Shown: piece by piece, positions 1 through 4,389 of the stretch
Position numbering within the stretch: the first letter of the stretch is position 1
Layout: every line of letters begins with the position of its first letter
DNA from: Hyphomicrobiales bacterium
GTDB taxonomy: Bacteria; Pseudomonadota; Alphaproteobacteria; Rhizobiales; Beijerinckiaceae
DNA: 6,586 nt
Direction: 5' to 3'
Assembly: GCA_028290085.1 (NCBI GenBank)
Contig: JAQGKN010000672.1
Location: 1-6,586 of the forward strand
Position numbers and translations under genes: made by a program
Notes under the pieces: model-generated
Databases searched by the model: none
The model's input: the letters and a program-made list of their open reading frames with translations, nothing else
Told to the model about the DNA's origin: nothing

Positions 1-16
1 AACCTTGGAGGACGTC

Positions 17-151
17 ATGAGACGCTCGATTCTCCTCATCTTGGCCACCATGATGGTGGCTCTGGGTTCGACCGCTACGTTTGCAATCAACGACCGTAAC
101 AACGAGCCTGTTTGCGCTCAGTTGGACAACGTGGACCCGCGTTGCTTCTGA
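17..151 (+). CDS. Small secreted two-cysteine peptide (44 aa)
   Basis: I do not recognise a named family. The ORF starts at ATG 17, five bases after a perfect GGAGG (7-11), which fixes the start. Residues 1-4 (MRRS) are basic, followed by a hydrophobic stretch ILLILATMMVALGSTATFA that fits a Sec signal peptide cleaved near residue 23. The predicted mature part is only about 21 residues (begins INDRNNEPVC, ends VDPRCF) and has two cysteines, which could form one disulfide in the periplasm. It is followed by a terminator-like hairpin at 192-219, so it looks like a complete short transcript end; its promoter lies left of the window. The function is unknown. Confidence rests on the ribosome site, the signal peptide and the following hairpin. 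Confidence 0.72.
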   Translation: MRRSILLILATMMVALGSTATFAINDRNNEPVCAQLDNVDPRCF

Positions 152-191
152 GCCTCAATTCTGAGTTCCTCTCGGTTGAGGGCAGCAAGAT

Positions 192-219
192 CGGCCCCGA
201 GGTTCACCCTTCGGGGCCG
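192..219 (+). terminator. Hairpin terminator after the 44-aa peptide gene
   Basis: A perfect 9-bp stem, CGGCCCCGA (192-200) with TCGGGGCCG (211-219), encloses a 10-nt loop. The following TATCATTTTC is only moderately T-rich, so it is a plausible but weak intrinsic terminator. A smaller stem CCTCAA/TTGAGG (153-158/176-181) lies between it and the stop codon. Confidence 0.6.
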
Positions 220-286
220 TATCATTTTCAGGCCAGTGGCTATCGCTGACGCTGCGGAGCTCTGATCAGGTTCGGGCGCGCCGTGA

Positions 287-315
287 TTGTGTGGGCGGGT
301 ATAGAGGGCTAGAAT
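287..315 (+). promoter_or_regulatory. Possible sigma-70-type promoter
   Basis: TTGTGT (287-292) and TAGAAT (310-315) are separated by exactly 17 bases. The -10 matches TATAAT at five of six positions; the -35 keeps only the TTG core. Transcription would start near 322 and give a leader of about 35 nt with the GGAGG ribosome site for the gene at 357. The match is by eye only. Confidence 0.4.
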
Positions 316-356
316 TGCGGTCGCTGCGAGTAATTCAATCTTCAGCGGAGGCTGAG

Positions 357-749
357 ATGTCGATAATTGTTGGCGGCCGTGCAAGCTTGGTTGCAGCTAT
401 TTTGCTCTGCTCTCCGTCGAGCTGGGCCGCGTCCGTTCCCCAGCTCGATATCGAACAAACCTGTCGGAGCGCGCAGAAACTCTCACCAGGGGACAAATCC
501 CCTTACGATCAATGCATGCAAAGTGAGCGTGACGCTCTCGCCGAGATGACCTCAAAAGGGACCTGGGATAAGGCTTCCGCTGGATCGAAGGCGTTGTGCT
601 TGGATCAGGCCAAGAGCATGTTCCCCAGCTATGTACACCTCGCAGTGTGCTTGGAAATGCAGGAGGACCCTACGTCCTCAGAAATGACCCCTGATAGCAC
701 TCAGGGGCATTCAACTGCCCGGCCGGGCGCTCCAAAAGCGGGTGAATGA
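357..749 (+). CDS. Exported four-cysteine hypothetical protein (130 aa)
   Basis: A small periplasmic protein of unknown function. The start at ATG 357 is chosen over an in-frame start at 291 because GGAGG (347-351) sits five bases upstream and a signal peptide begins there: hydrophobic residues 9-20, then SSWAA, with probable cleavage near residue 24-25. The mature part contains C36, C53, C81 and C98, forming two C-x16-C units 28 residues apart, which suggests two helical hairpins each closed by a disulfide. The segment SMFPSYVHLAVCLEM resembles uncharacterised exported proteins I associate with Bradyrhizobium-type genomes, but I cannot name the family. The tail after residue 102 is rich in Ser, Thr, Pro and Gly and probably disordered. 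The stop lies 40 nt before the next gene, so the two may be co-transcribed. Confidence 0.8.
   Translation: MSIIVGGRASLVAAILLCSPSSWAASVPQLDIEQTCRSAQKLSPGDKSPYDQCMQSERDALAEMTSKGTWDKASAGSKALCLDQAKSMFPSYVHLAVCLEMQEDPTSSEMTPDSTQGHSTARPGAPKAGE
688..707 (+). other. Hairpin inside the 3' end of the four-cysteine gene
   Basis: CCCCTGA (688-694) and TCAGGGG (701-707) form a perfect 7-bp stem with a 6-nt loop. It lies in the codons for the low-complexity C-terminal tail, about 80 nt before the next start codon. A second short stem, GAGGAC/GTCCTC (663-668/674-679), lies just upstream. They could set relative expression of the two genes or stabilise the mRNA, but no T-tract follows. Confidence 0.35.
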
Positions 750-789
750 CCACCGCGAGCTGCAGTGCCCGGGAACACGGAGATCTGAC

Positions 790-1029
790 ATGAAGAAATC
801 GCTTTCTATTGTCGGCATAACTGCCGCCGCTCTCATGCTCGCTATGAGCTTTGCTGTTGCGCAGGCACCCGAGGCGGGGCGTGGTGATCAGAGCGGCGGT
901 GGAGCTGCCCAGTTGTCGGGCAAGCGCGTGGGCGCCCCTGAAGTCAGGCGCCGTCCGACGAAGCAACGGATGATGCGCCACAAACGGATGACACGTCATG
1001 AGCGCATGATGATGAACCGTAACGGGTGA
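790..1029 (+). CDS. Exported Met/Arg/His-rich small protein (79 aa)
   Basis: No named family recognised. ATG 790 is preferred over an overlapping GTG at 742 because GGAG (779-782) is seven bases upstream and a classic signal peptide starts there: KK, then hydrophobic residues 5-24, with cleavage likely after AQA (residues 24-26). The mature chain begins with a Gly/Gln-rich linker and ends in a strongly basic tail. From residue 60 the tail is a degenerate hexapeptide repeat: RMMRHK, RMTRHE, RMMMNR. Clustered Met and His in an exported protein can bind copper or silver in other systems, but here that is inference; binding to polyanions is equally possible. It follows the four-cysteine gene by 40 nt on the same strand and is followed by a GC-rich hairpin. 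Confidence 0.75.
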   Translation: MKKSLSIVGITAAALMLAMSFAVAQAPEAGRGDQSGGGAAQLSGKRVGAPEVRRRPTKQRMMRHKRMTRHERMMMNRNG

Positions 1030-1037
1030 TTGTCGAA

Positions 1038-1059
1038 CGCTTGCCGGCCACGGCGAGCG
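1038..1059. terminator. Hairpin between convergent genes
   Basis: CGCTTGCCG (1038-1046) pairs with CGGCGAGCG (1051-1059) around a GCCA loop, with one G-T wobble on the + transcript. It lies between the stops of the 790-1029 (+) and 1081-1323 (-) genes, so it could act on both transcripts. There is no T-tract on either side, so termination is only suggested by position. Confidence 0.45.
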
Positions 1060-1080
1060 AATTCCTAGGTTCCCGAAGGG

Positions 1081-1323
1081 CTAAGCGTGGCTTTCCTTCG
1101 TTTGAACATCGCCGTCTGCAGCGAGTGCAGCGTCCAGGAAGACTTCCTCGGCGGTTGCGCCCGTCCTAGCAGACAAGACCGGCACCCGGGCTAGAACTGT
1201 GGCACAGGACCAACATTCCACCGGCACTGTAGTCGAGTCTACGCAGTTGTCCGCGCATGTTAGCATGGCGTGAACCTCCGCCCCGCACGGGCATGTAAAA
1301 CGCATTGTGGCCGAGTAAGGCAT
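1081..1323 (-). CDS. Small cysteine-rich, zinc-ribbon-like hypothetical protein (80 aa)
   Basis: I do not recognise this gene. Read on the minus strand, ATG at 1323 is preceded by ACGGAG with a 7-nt spacer, a good ribosome site. An in-frame extension to 1524 exists but overlaps the start of the divergent ORF at 1493 and reads like low-quality sequence. The protein has a CPCG motif (C11, C13), then C23 and C27, and a CWSC motif (C37, C40). The spacing of the first and last pairs fits a small treble-clef or zinc-ribbon knuckle, so it is likely a cytosolic metal-stabilised protein, possibly binding nucleic acid or protein. The C-terminal half (residues 45-75) is Ala-rich, probably helical, and cysteine-free. 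It is convergent with the exported gene at 790-1029. Confidence 0.55.
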   Translation of the reverse strand: MPYSATMRFTCPCGAEVHAMLTCADNCVDSTTVPVECWSCATVLARVPVLSARTGATAEEVFLDAALAADGDVQTKESHA

Positions 1324-1492
1324 GATCCAACTCCGTACGCGCCTCGGTGACATTGGCGGGGAACGCGCGGGACTTTGCAACCGAGTGTCGGAAACCGCGC
1401 ATTTCCGCGTTACCCGGGCTTGAAGTTCCTGGCCCCGTGGGCGTGCACCCTGGGGACAGAAGCCTGAATTTACGAGGGAAGACCTGCCATCG

Positions 1493-1783
1493 ATGAGAGC
1501 CCAACTGCCTCCCAGGCTCCTCACGAAGCAGGACGCCTCCCGTTACTGCGGAATGGGCGTTCAAACGTTTGAGCGGCTCTGCCCGGTAGTCCCGATACGA
1601 TTCACAGAGCGTCTTATGTCCAAATCCACAATCAGTGCCTTTGAAGCCAAGGCCGAAACCGCCACCCTGCAGATCATGAACAACGCGGCTGTTGTGGAGA
1701 CATTGGAGCGGGCAGGGCTGGTGTTCGTCCCCGATGAGGGGAAAGGCCGGGGCATCCTGATCGGCAAGCCAATGATCGGCTAG
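1493..1783 (+). CDS. Chimeric ORF: excisionase-like N-terminus, XRE-regulator-like C-terminus (96 aa)
   Basis: Residues 4-37 (LPPRLLTKQDASRYCG, then TFERLCPVVPIRF) match the start of short MerR/excisionase-type helix-turn-helix proteins that usually precede integrase genes in rhizobial islands. From about residue 42 the sequence changes type: SKSTISAFEAK, then a variable linker, then LERAGLVFVPDEGKGRG. The latter is the C-terminal half of the small XRE regulators that end in 'LE-AGVEFI-ENGGGPGV'. The second half of the excisionase domain and the first helices of the XRE domain are both missing, so this is probably a recombination or deletion fusion and may be non-functional. No integrase follows. 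Upstream GAGGGAA is 12 nt from ATG 1493, a poor spacing. It could still be expressed as a novel small DNA-binding protein. Confidence 0.6.
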   Translation: MRAQLPPRLLTKQDASRYCGMGVQTFERLCPVVPIRFTERLMSKSTISAFEAKAETATLQIMNNAAVVETLERAGLVFVPDEGKGRGILIGKPMIG

Positions 1784-1790
1784 TGATCCA

Positions 1791-1811
1791 ACTTCCTCCA
1801 TTTGAGTAAGT
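1791..1811 (+). repeat. Inverted-repeat family, copy 0 (degenerate)
   Basis: Left arm ACTTCCTCC (1791-1799) and loop ATT match the family exactly; the right arm TGAGTAAGT differs from GGAGGAAGT at two positions, so the palindrome is broken. It begins 8 nt after the stop of the chimeric ORF. None of the longer repeat unit seen at copies 1 and 2 follows. Confidence 0.5.
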
Positions 1812-1816
1812 CCAAG

Positions 1817-1831
1817 CTCCATAGTATGGAG
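1817..1831. promoter_or_regulatory. 15-bp palindrome, possible operator
   Basis: CTCCATA and TATGGAG flank a single central G. The zero-length loop rules out a normal RNA hairpin, so if functional it is a DNA site for a dimer. It lies just right of degenerate repeat copy 0. No promoter was recognised beside it. Confidence 0.25.
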
Positions 1832-2108
1832 GGGAGCGGCCGCTTTAGGCTGTTTCGGGTGGAAAAAACACCGAAAGTCTCTGTCTCGCAACGATAATTC
1901 GGACCGGCCAATATCGGCTTTGCGCTGAAATAAAGCTCAAAGACTCGCGACGACAAGGGCTTGGGCCGCTGCGCTTGCGGCTCCTGACGTTCGTGCCAAC
2001 GGGGTAGTCATCAAGATAAGTCCCTGTACCTTCTTCATGGTAGACCACGAGAACGCCCAACCGGGCGGCTAAAAGCATAGCCTTCGTCTATTGTCCCGTG
2101 GGGTTCCC
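1832..2108. other. Intergenic stretch with no convincing gene
   Basis: The 325 bases from the end of the chimeric ORF to the next start hold copy 0 of the repeat, a 15-bp palindrome, and no ORF with a credible ribosome site on the plus strand. A 33-codon minus-strand ORF (1937-2038) starts MKKVQGLILM and superficially resembles a signal peptide, but has no Shine-Dalgarno sequence. I assign nothing here. Confidence 0.5.
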
Positions 2109-2261
2109 GTGAAGAAGTACGACTCGCTTGGCGTCGCTGCCGCATTAATGCTTTTCGCCGTCGTGGCGGCCGGGCTCTACTCGTACCTGACGGACGCCGA
2201 TCACTTTCGCAAGCATCATAAACAGGACTACGCGCCCGCTCCGCCCACAAATCGAGGCTAA
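2109..2261 (+). CDS. Single-pass membrane microprotein (50 aa)
   Basis: A small gene starting at GTG 2109, five bases after GTGGGG (2098-2103), a modest ribosome site; an in-frame stop at 2070 prevents a long extension. The protein reads MKKYDSLGVAAALM at the start, with a hydrophobic segment at about residues 7-26 (VAAALMLFAVVAAGLYSYL core), then a polar tail rich in His, Lys and Pro (HFRKHHK near residue 34). The N-terminus could be a signal anchor with the tail outside, or an uncleaved leader. Family unknown. The next gene begins 7 nt after its stop and its ribosome site overlaps this stop codon, so the two are probably translationally coupled. Confidence 0.65.
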   Translation: MKKYDSLGVAAALMLFAVVAAGLYSYLTDADHFRKHHKQDYAPAPPTNRG

Positions 2262-2268
2262 GGCACAG

Positions 2269-2388
2269 ATGACGCCCGATGAGCGCGCAGCGCGAACCCG
2301 TCGCTGGTTACTTCTGATCATTGGCATCTTGGTCGGTGCTATCGCGAACATTCTCTACAGACGGTGGACAGGTGGCGGCGAGTTTTAG
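2269..2388 (+). CDS. Single-pass membrane microprotein (39 aa)
   Basis: ATG 2269 follows AAGG (2260-2263), which overlaps the TAA of the upstream gene. The protein has a charged N-terminus (MTPDERAARTRR), one hydrophobic span at about residues 13-28 (WLLLIIGILVGAIANIL), and a short basic/glycine tail YRRWTGGGEF. The charge pattern, Arg-Arg before and Arg-Arg after the span, makes topology ambiguous. Its size and pairing with the previous gene suggest a two-gene microprotein operon, perhaps subunits or regulators of a membrane complex encoded elsewhere. No family recognised; short single-span proteins are hard to place by eye. Confidence 0.6.
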   Translation: MTPDERAARTRRWLLLIIGILVGAIANILYRRWTGGGEF

Positions 2389-2709
2389 ATCGGAACCGGC
2401 AAGCCCGGAGTAGCAGTCTAGCGCTTGCACCAACCCCGCGCCGGGGGTGCTCGTACTTCCACCGTTGGTGGAAGTTACCATTTACCTGGTCGACCAAAAG
2501 AATCGCGCCAGCGACGCCTTGGTTCTCAGGCGCACTTCTCAACTTACGGGCTAAAAAGGGTCTTCCGATTCACGGCGAAGTGCTAATCACAAACCAGCCG
2601 CTGCGCTGCCCCCCAGCTTTCGCGGCGGTTAGGGGCGGTCTTGGGCGCGTACACGTCTTGGCCGCCCCGACGCGATGGGTGTGATCTGGCTCTACAAGTG
2701 GAGCAGGAG
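2389..2709. other. Gene-free stretch containing repeat copy 1
   Basis: 321 bases between the microprotein pair and the next gene. It holds inverted-repeat copy 1 and its longer unit (2453-2558), plus a 35-codon ORF (GTG 2447 to TAA 2554) that reads through the repeat. The remainder, 2560-2690, is GC-rich and contains nothing I can assign. Confidence 0.5.
2453..2558 (+). repeat. Long repeat unit with perfect inverted repeat, copy 1
   Basis: It begins with a perfect inverted repeat: ACTTCCACC (2455-2463), loop GTT, GGTGGAAGT (2467-2475). Compared with copies 2 and 3, the sixth base of the left arm has changed T to A and the matching base of the right arm A to T, so pairing is preserved. The following 80 bases align with copy 2, sharing GGTCGACCAAA (2488-2498), AGGCGCA and ACGGGCTAAAAAGG-like blocks, with small gaps. 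Read from GTG 2447 the unit is open for 35 codons: LPPLVEV, VDQKNR, then LRRTSQLTG and a stop. Confidence 0.6.
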
Positions 2710-2901
2710 ATGAACGATAGCTTCCCAGACTGCTGGATCATGATCCGCCGAGACTTGATCGAGGCAACCGGGGCTGAAGTCTGGTCGGTCATCTTCTGCG
2801 AGCCGAGCGGTACTCAAACTATCGTTCACGACCGCCCCACGAGGCGCGAGGCGGAGGAAGCTGCTGCATCTTGGGATCTGCCTTGTCTCACGATCCAGTA
2901 G
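2710..2901 (+). CDS. Small conserved-looking hypothetical protein (63 aa)
   Basis: The start at ATG 2710 is supported by GTGGAG with a 6-nt spacer (GGAG at 2700-2703); an in-frame GTG at 2698 is a less likely alternative. The protein has no signal peptide or membrane span. The core WIMIRRDLIEATGAEVWSV, then IFCEPSGTQTIVHDRPTRREAEEAA, reads as two or three beta strands followed by a helix. This is the pattern of short cytosolic proteins I have seen as unnamed ORFs in Bradyrhizobium-like genomes. It has three cysteines (C8, C30, C59) without a metal-site spacing. A hairpin with CTGCTG/CAGCAG arms follows at 2938-2960. No function can be given. Confidence 0.7.
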   Translation: MNDSFPDCWIMIRRDLIEATGAEVWSVIFCEPSGTQTIVHDRPTRREAEEAAASWDLPCLTIQ

Positions 2902-2937
2902 CGTTCGGGTCTGCCGCGCCGCTTTTTGAGGGTGACG

Positions 2938-2960
2938 CTGCTGTACGTATTCGGCAGCAG
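2938..2960 (+). terminator. Possible weak terminator hairpin
   Basis: CTGCTG (2938-2943) and CAGCAG (2955-2960) form a 6-bp stem with an 11-nt loop, followed by TGTTTATCC. It lies 37 nt after the stop of the 63-aa gene. The stem is short and the loop large, so this is a weak call. Confidence 0.3.
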
Positions 2961-3268
2961 TGTTTATCCAAGTAGCTAGACCAGAATGCGCCCTCATGAA
3001 TGCGCCCGCGGCCTCTATCGGGCAAATAGCTCAGGCGGCGGGAAAGTCCAAGCAAGCGCATAGTGGAGTTTCCAGTGGCCCTAACTTGGCCGTGAGGCTG
3101 TGTGTGACATTTCCTCTGCGTTGTCTCTTCATTATGCCCCCGGCAGCTGGTAGGGCTCGAGGGGAATATCTACCTCAGTTACAAGCTCCGTCGCTAGATC
3201 ACAGCGAAAGCTCCGATAAGCGCGTCCGGCATGTGCCCTCGCGACGAGGCCTTCAACGGGAGGCCACC
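2961..3268. other. Gene-free leader region with a 10-bp tandem repeat
   Basis: About 308 bases before the secreted-protein gene. An open frame runs into that gene from 2960, but its sequence has no recognisable domain and no ribosome site, so I treat it as upstream DNA. The one repeat is GAATGCGCCC at 2984-2993 and 2998-3007. I see no clear promoter. Confidence 0.45.
2984..3007 (+). repeat. 10-bp direct repeat, 4-bp spacer
   Basis: GAATGCGCCC occurs twice exactly, separated by TCAT, giving a 14-bp period. This is the size of a tandem protein-binding site, but the period is not a whole number of helical turns. Confidence 0.4.
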
Positions 3269-3505
3269 ATGTCAGATATCCTCATGCAACCATTCCTCAT
3301 AGGCCTCACTGCTCTGGTCTGCTCTACGAACCTTTGCGCCGCACAATCCCGGCCACCAGTCCATATCTGTGTCGTCGCTGCTGGCGGCGCACCTGAGTGC
3401 CTCAAGGATCCGGTTCCAAGTATTCTCGACGATTCGACTGCGGCCCGACCTCGCACCTACGAATTTAATGGCGACGGTCGCGTCGTGCCTTACCGGAGGC
3501 GCTGA
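3269..3505 (+). CDS. Small secreted hypothetical protein (78 aa)
   Basis: ATG 3269 follows a strong GGGAGG (3258-3263) with a 5-nt spacer, so this start is preferred over the in-frame upstream extension to 2960. Residues 7-25 (PFLIGLTALVCSTNLCAAQ) form a hydrophobic leader with likely cleavage after CAA near residue 25. The predicted mature protein is about 53 residues: a proline-rich start (SRPPVHICV), two cysteines ten apart (C34, C44) around a Gly/Ala turn, an acidic stretch, and a strongly basic end (VVPYRRR). A single disulfide loop is plausible in the periplasm. No family recognised. It stands alone on the plus strand, with the PRC-barrel relic beginning 44 nt downstream. Confidence 0.7.
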   Translation: MSDILMQPFLIGLTALVCSTNLCAAQSRPPVHICVVAAGGAPECLKDPVPSILDDSTAARPRTYEFNGDGRVVPYRRR

Positions 3506-3549
3506 ATAATGTCCCGCTTGCAAGCTGAATTGCGGAAGGGCGCCTTGCG

Positions 3550-3743
3550 ATGGCCACGACGGCGAATTCCAATCTGTGCGGACGGCTCGTCGAAAGCGAT
3601 CGGGTAGAGGGGATTTCCGTCTACGATTTGCAGGGTACGTGCTGTTGGGATTGTTCGTCAAAGAAGATCATATACCGTGGCATAGCCTCGCTTTTGTCGA
3701 ACGCTTGAACGGCTACCGGTTCTCCGGCACGACGCTTCCCTAG
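3550..3743 (+). pseudogene. PRC-barrel domain protein, frameshifted and internally deleted
   Basis: The frame from ATG 3550 reads MATTANSN, then LVESDRVEGISVYDLQGT. That is the start of the PRC-barrel family, whose members typically read 'SDRVEGTAVY...G-KLGSI'. After about residue 30 the frame degenerates and stops at 3700-3708 (SNA stop). In another plus frame from 3639 to TAG 3741-3743 the sequence continues LLGLFVKEDHIPWHSLAFVERLNGY. This fits the end of the same domain, where family members have 'GIGE-YHPLPW--L-YD---GGY'. The middle of the barrel (about 25-30 residues, the 'IDKRSGKVAYAVMSFGG' part) is missing. GGAAGGG lies nine bases before the ATG. An intact protein would be a small soluble or surface-associated beta-barrel of unclear role, often encoded near stress genes. 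Confidence 0.6.
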
Positions 3744-3935
3744 CGCTGGAGACACGTTCAAGCAAGAAGCGGCAGGGTGCGCCGCCACGCGCCGCGGCCT
3801 CCAGACTGCATTGGTCACTTCTGCCCTCATGGACGCAGCCGCGGTCCAGAGAGAGTGAGGGGCCATTTCATTTATCTGAGCTGCGCTCTCAAATGCCGAG
3901 AGTAAGCACGAAGGGCTGAAAGCGCCGCAACGCAC
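3744..3935. other. Short gene-free stretch downstream of the minus-strand membrane gene
   Basis: 192 bases between the PRC-barrel relic and the stop of the minus-strand gene. It contains a CTCTC/GAGAG stem (3886-3890/3898-3902) that could end the minus transcript, though no T-run follows. Long minus-strand frames cross this region but show neither a ribosome site nor protein-like composition. Confidence 0.4.
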
Positions 3936-4103
3936 CTAGAAAACCTTCAGACCGCCCCACCGCAGGATAATCGACACTGCCGTGAATGACAGAAGTGTCA
4001 AAGCACCCACTTGTCCGGTTGCAGTAAGGAGACGAGCCCACTTGGCAGGCTTCGTCGCCGAGGATTTTTTCTGCGCGACGAAGGTCATTCGGTACTTCGC
4101 CAT
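3936..4103 (-). CDS. Small single-pass membrane protein (55 aa)
   Basis: On the minus strand, the frame from ATG 4103 encodes a basic N-terminus (MAKYRMTFVAQKKSS, then KPAKWAR) followed by one hydrophobic span at about residues 25-47 (core VGALTLLSFTAVSIIL) and a short tail RWGGLKVF. The positive-inside rule predicts a cytoplasmic N-terminus. The frame stays open upstream to 4250, but that part reads as low-quality sequence and lies in a series of inverted repeats, so the shorter start is preferred. No strong Shine-Dalgarno precedes ATG 4103, only GAGAG at a long spacing, so the start is uncertain. The leader on this strand would contain the paired arms at 4148-4156/4176-4184, which may affect expression. 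Function unknown. Confidence 0.55.
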   Translation of the reverse strand: MAKYRMTFVAQKKSSATKPAKWARLLTATGQVGALTLLSFTAVSIILRWGGLKVF

Positions 4104-4147
4104 ACTCAGTCTCTCATCAGGTGTGGATCTTCCGCCGGAAGAACAGC

Positions 4148-4184
4148 GATCCCGCGATGGGGTTAGGTTAACCGCCGCGGGATC
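4148..4184 (-). promoter_or_regulatory. 9-bp inverted repeat enclosing GGTTAACC
   Basis: GATCCCGCG (4148-4156) and CGCGGGATC (4176-4184) are perfectly complementary across 19 bases. The loop contains the 8-bp palindrome GGTTAACC (4166-4173). It lies 45-81 bases upstream of the minus-strand membrane gene's start, in its likely leader or promoter. It could fold as an RNA hairpin or be a protein site. Confidence 0.45.
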
Positions 4185-4216
4185 TGGAGTTAGCTCCGGA
4201 ACAGACGGGAATAAGC

Positions 4217-4250
4217 GTGACATCATTTCCCTGAGTGGAAATTGCGTCAC
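4217..4250. promoter_or_regulatory. 34-bp imperfect dyad
   Basis: GTGAC (4217-4221) and ATTTCC (4225-4230) are mirrored by GGAAAT (4237-4242) and GTCAC (4246-4250). Eleven of fourteen arm positions pair around CTGAGT. This symmetry suits a dimeric or tetrameric regulator, or an RNA stem with a 3x3 internal loop. Confidence 0.45.
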
Positions 4251-4254
4251 ATTT

Positions 4255-4298
4255 GCCTAAGGGATGGTTAAGTCACTTAGGCGGATAGCGTCCGCCTA
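4255..4298 (+). promoter_or_regulatory. Overlapping, mutually exclusive hairpins
   Basis: CTTAGGC (4276-4282) can pair with GCCTAAG upstream (4255-4261), or its right part, within TAGGCGGA (4278-4285), can pair with TCCGCCTA (4291-4298) around a 5-nt loop. Both stems are perfect (7 and 8 bp) and cannot form together, the usual geometry of an attenuator or switch. No downstream coding gene on the plus strand is convincing. Confidence 0.45.
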
Positions 4299-4389
4299 CC
4301 TCATTGAGGATGGGATGACTTACCCCGCGTCCGTGCCGCCAGCCGCGTCTGCTCAGTTTTGAGCATACCCCTCAGCCACCGCGGCGCAC

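Noticed and set aside
1561..1572. 12-bp perfect palindrome TCAAACGTTTGA in the chimeric ORF
   Set aside because: One or two 12-bp palindromes are expected by chance in a window of this size, and it lies inside coding sequence.
1166..1891. Long minus-strand open frame of 241 codons
   Set aside because: It lies antisense to the chimeric ORF and across the 80-aa cysteine-rich gene in another frame. Its composition is irregular and it shows no domain.
1937..2038. 33-codon minus frame starting MKKVQGLILM
   Set aside because: It resembles a leader peptide, but there is no Shine-Dalgarno and no mature domain.
1845..2078. 77-codon minus-strand frame
   Set aside because: No ribosome site, no motif, and arginine/serine-rich composition typical of a shadow frame.
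2364..2684. Plus-strand open frame of 106 codons
   Set aside because: It starts inside the second microprotein gene, has no ribosome site, and reads repeat copy 1 in a frame that is not shared as protein with copies 2 and 3.
2960..3268. N-terminal extension of the secreted-protein frame
   Set aside because: A strong ribosome site and signal peptide begin at 3269; the upstream part has no domain or translation signal.
3272..3661. Minus-strand frame of 129 codons
   Set aside because: It is antisense to the secreted protein and the PRC-barrel relic, with no ribosome site or recognisable motif.
1030..3707. 14-base direct repeat TTGTCGAACGCTTG at 1030 and 3694
   Set aside because: A single shared 14-mer in 6.6 kb is only mildly unlikely. 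One copy lies in the PRC-barrel relic, and flanks do not extend the match.
3621..3935. Minus-strand frame of 104 codons
   Set aside because: Its end is antisense to the PRC-barrel relic and the rest looks like GC-rich noise.
3982..4260. Plus-strand frame of 92 codons
   Set aside because: It is mostly antisense to the 55-aa membrane gene and then runs through the inverted repeats.
4264..4362. 32-codon plus frame through the paired hairpins
   Set aside because: The only SD-like bases are one base from the ATG, and the inverted repeats explain the sequence better. Ribosome profiling could overturn this.
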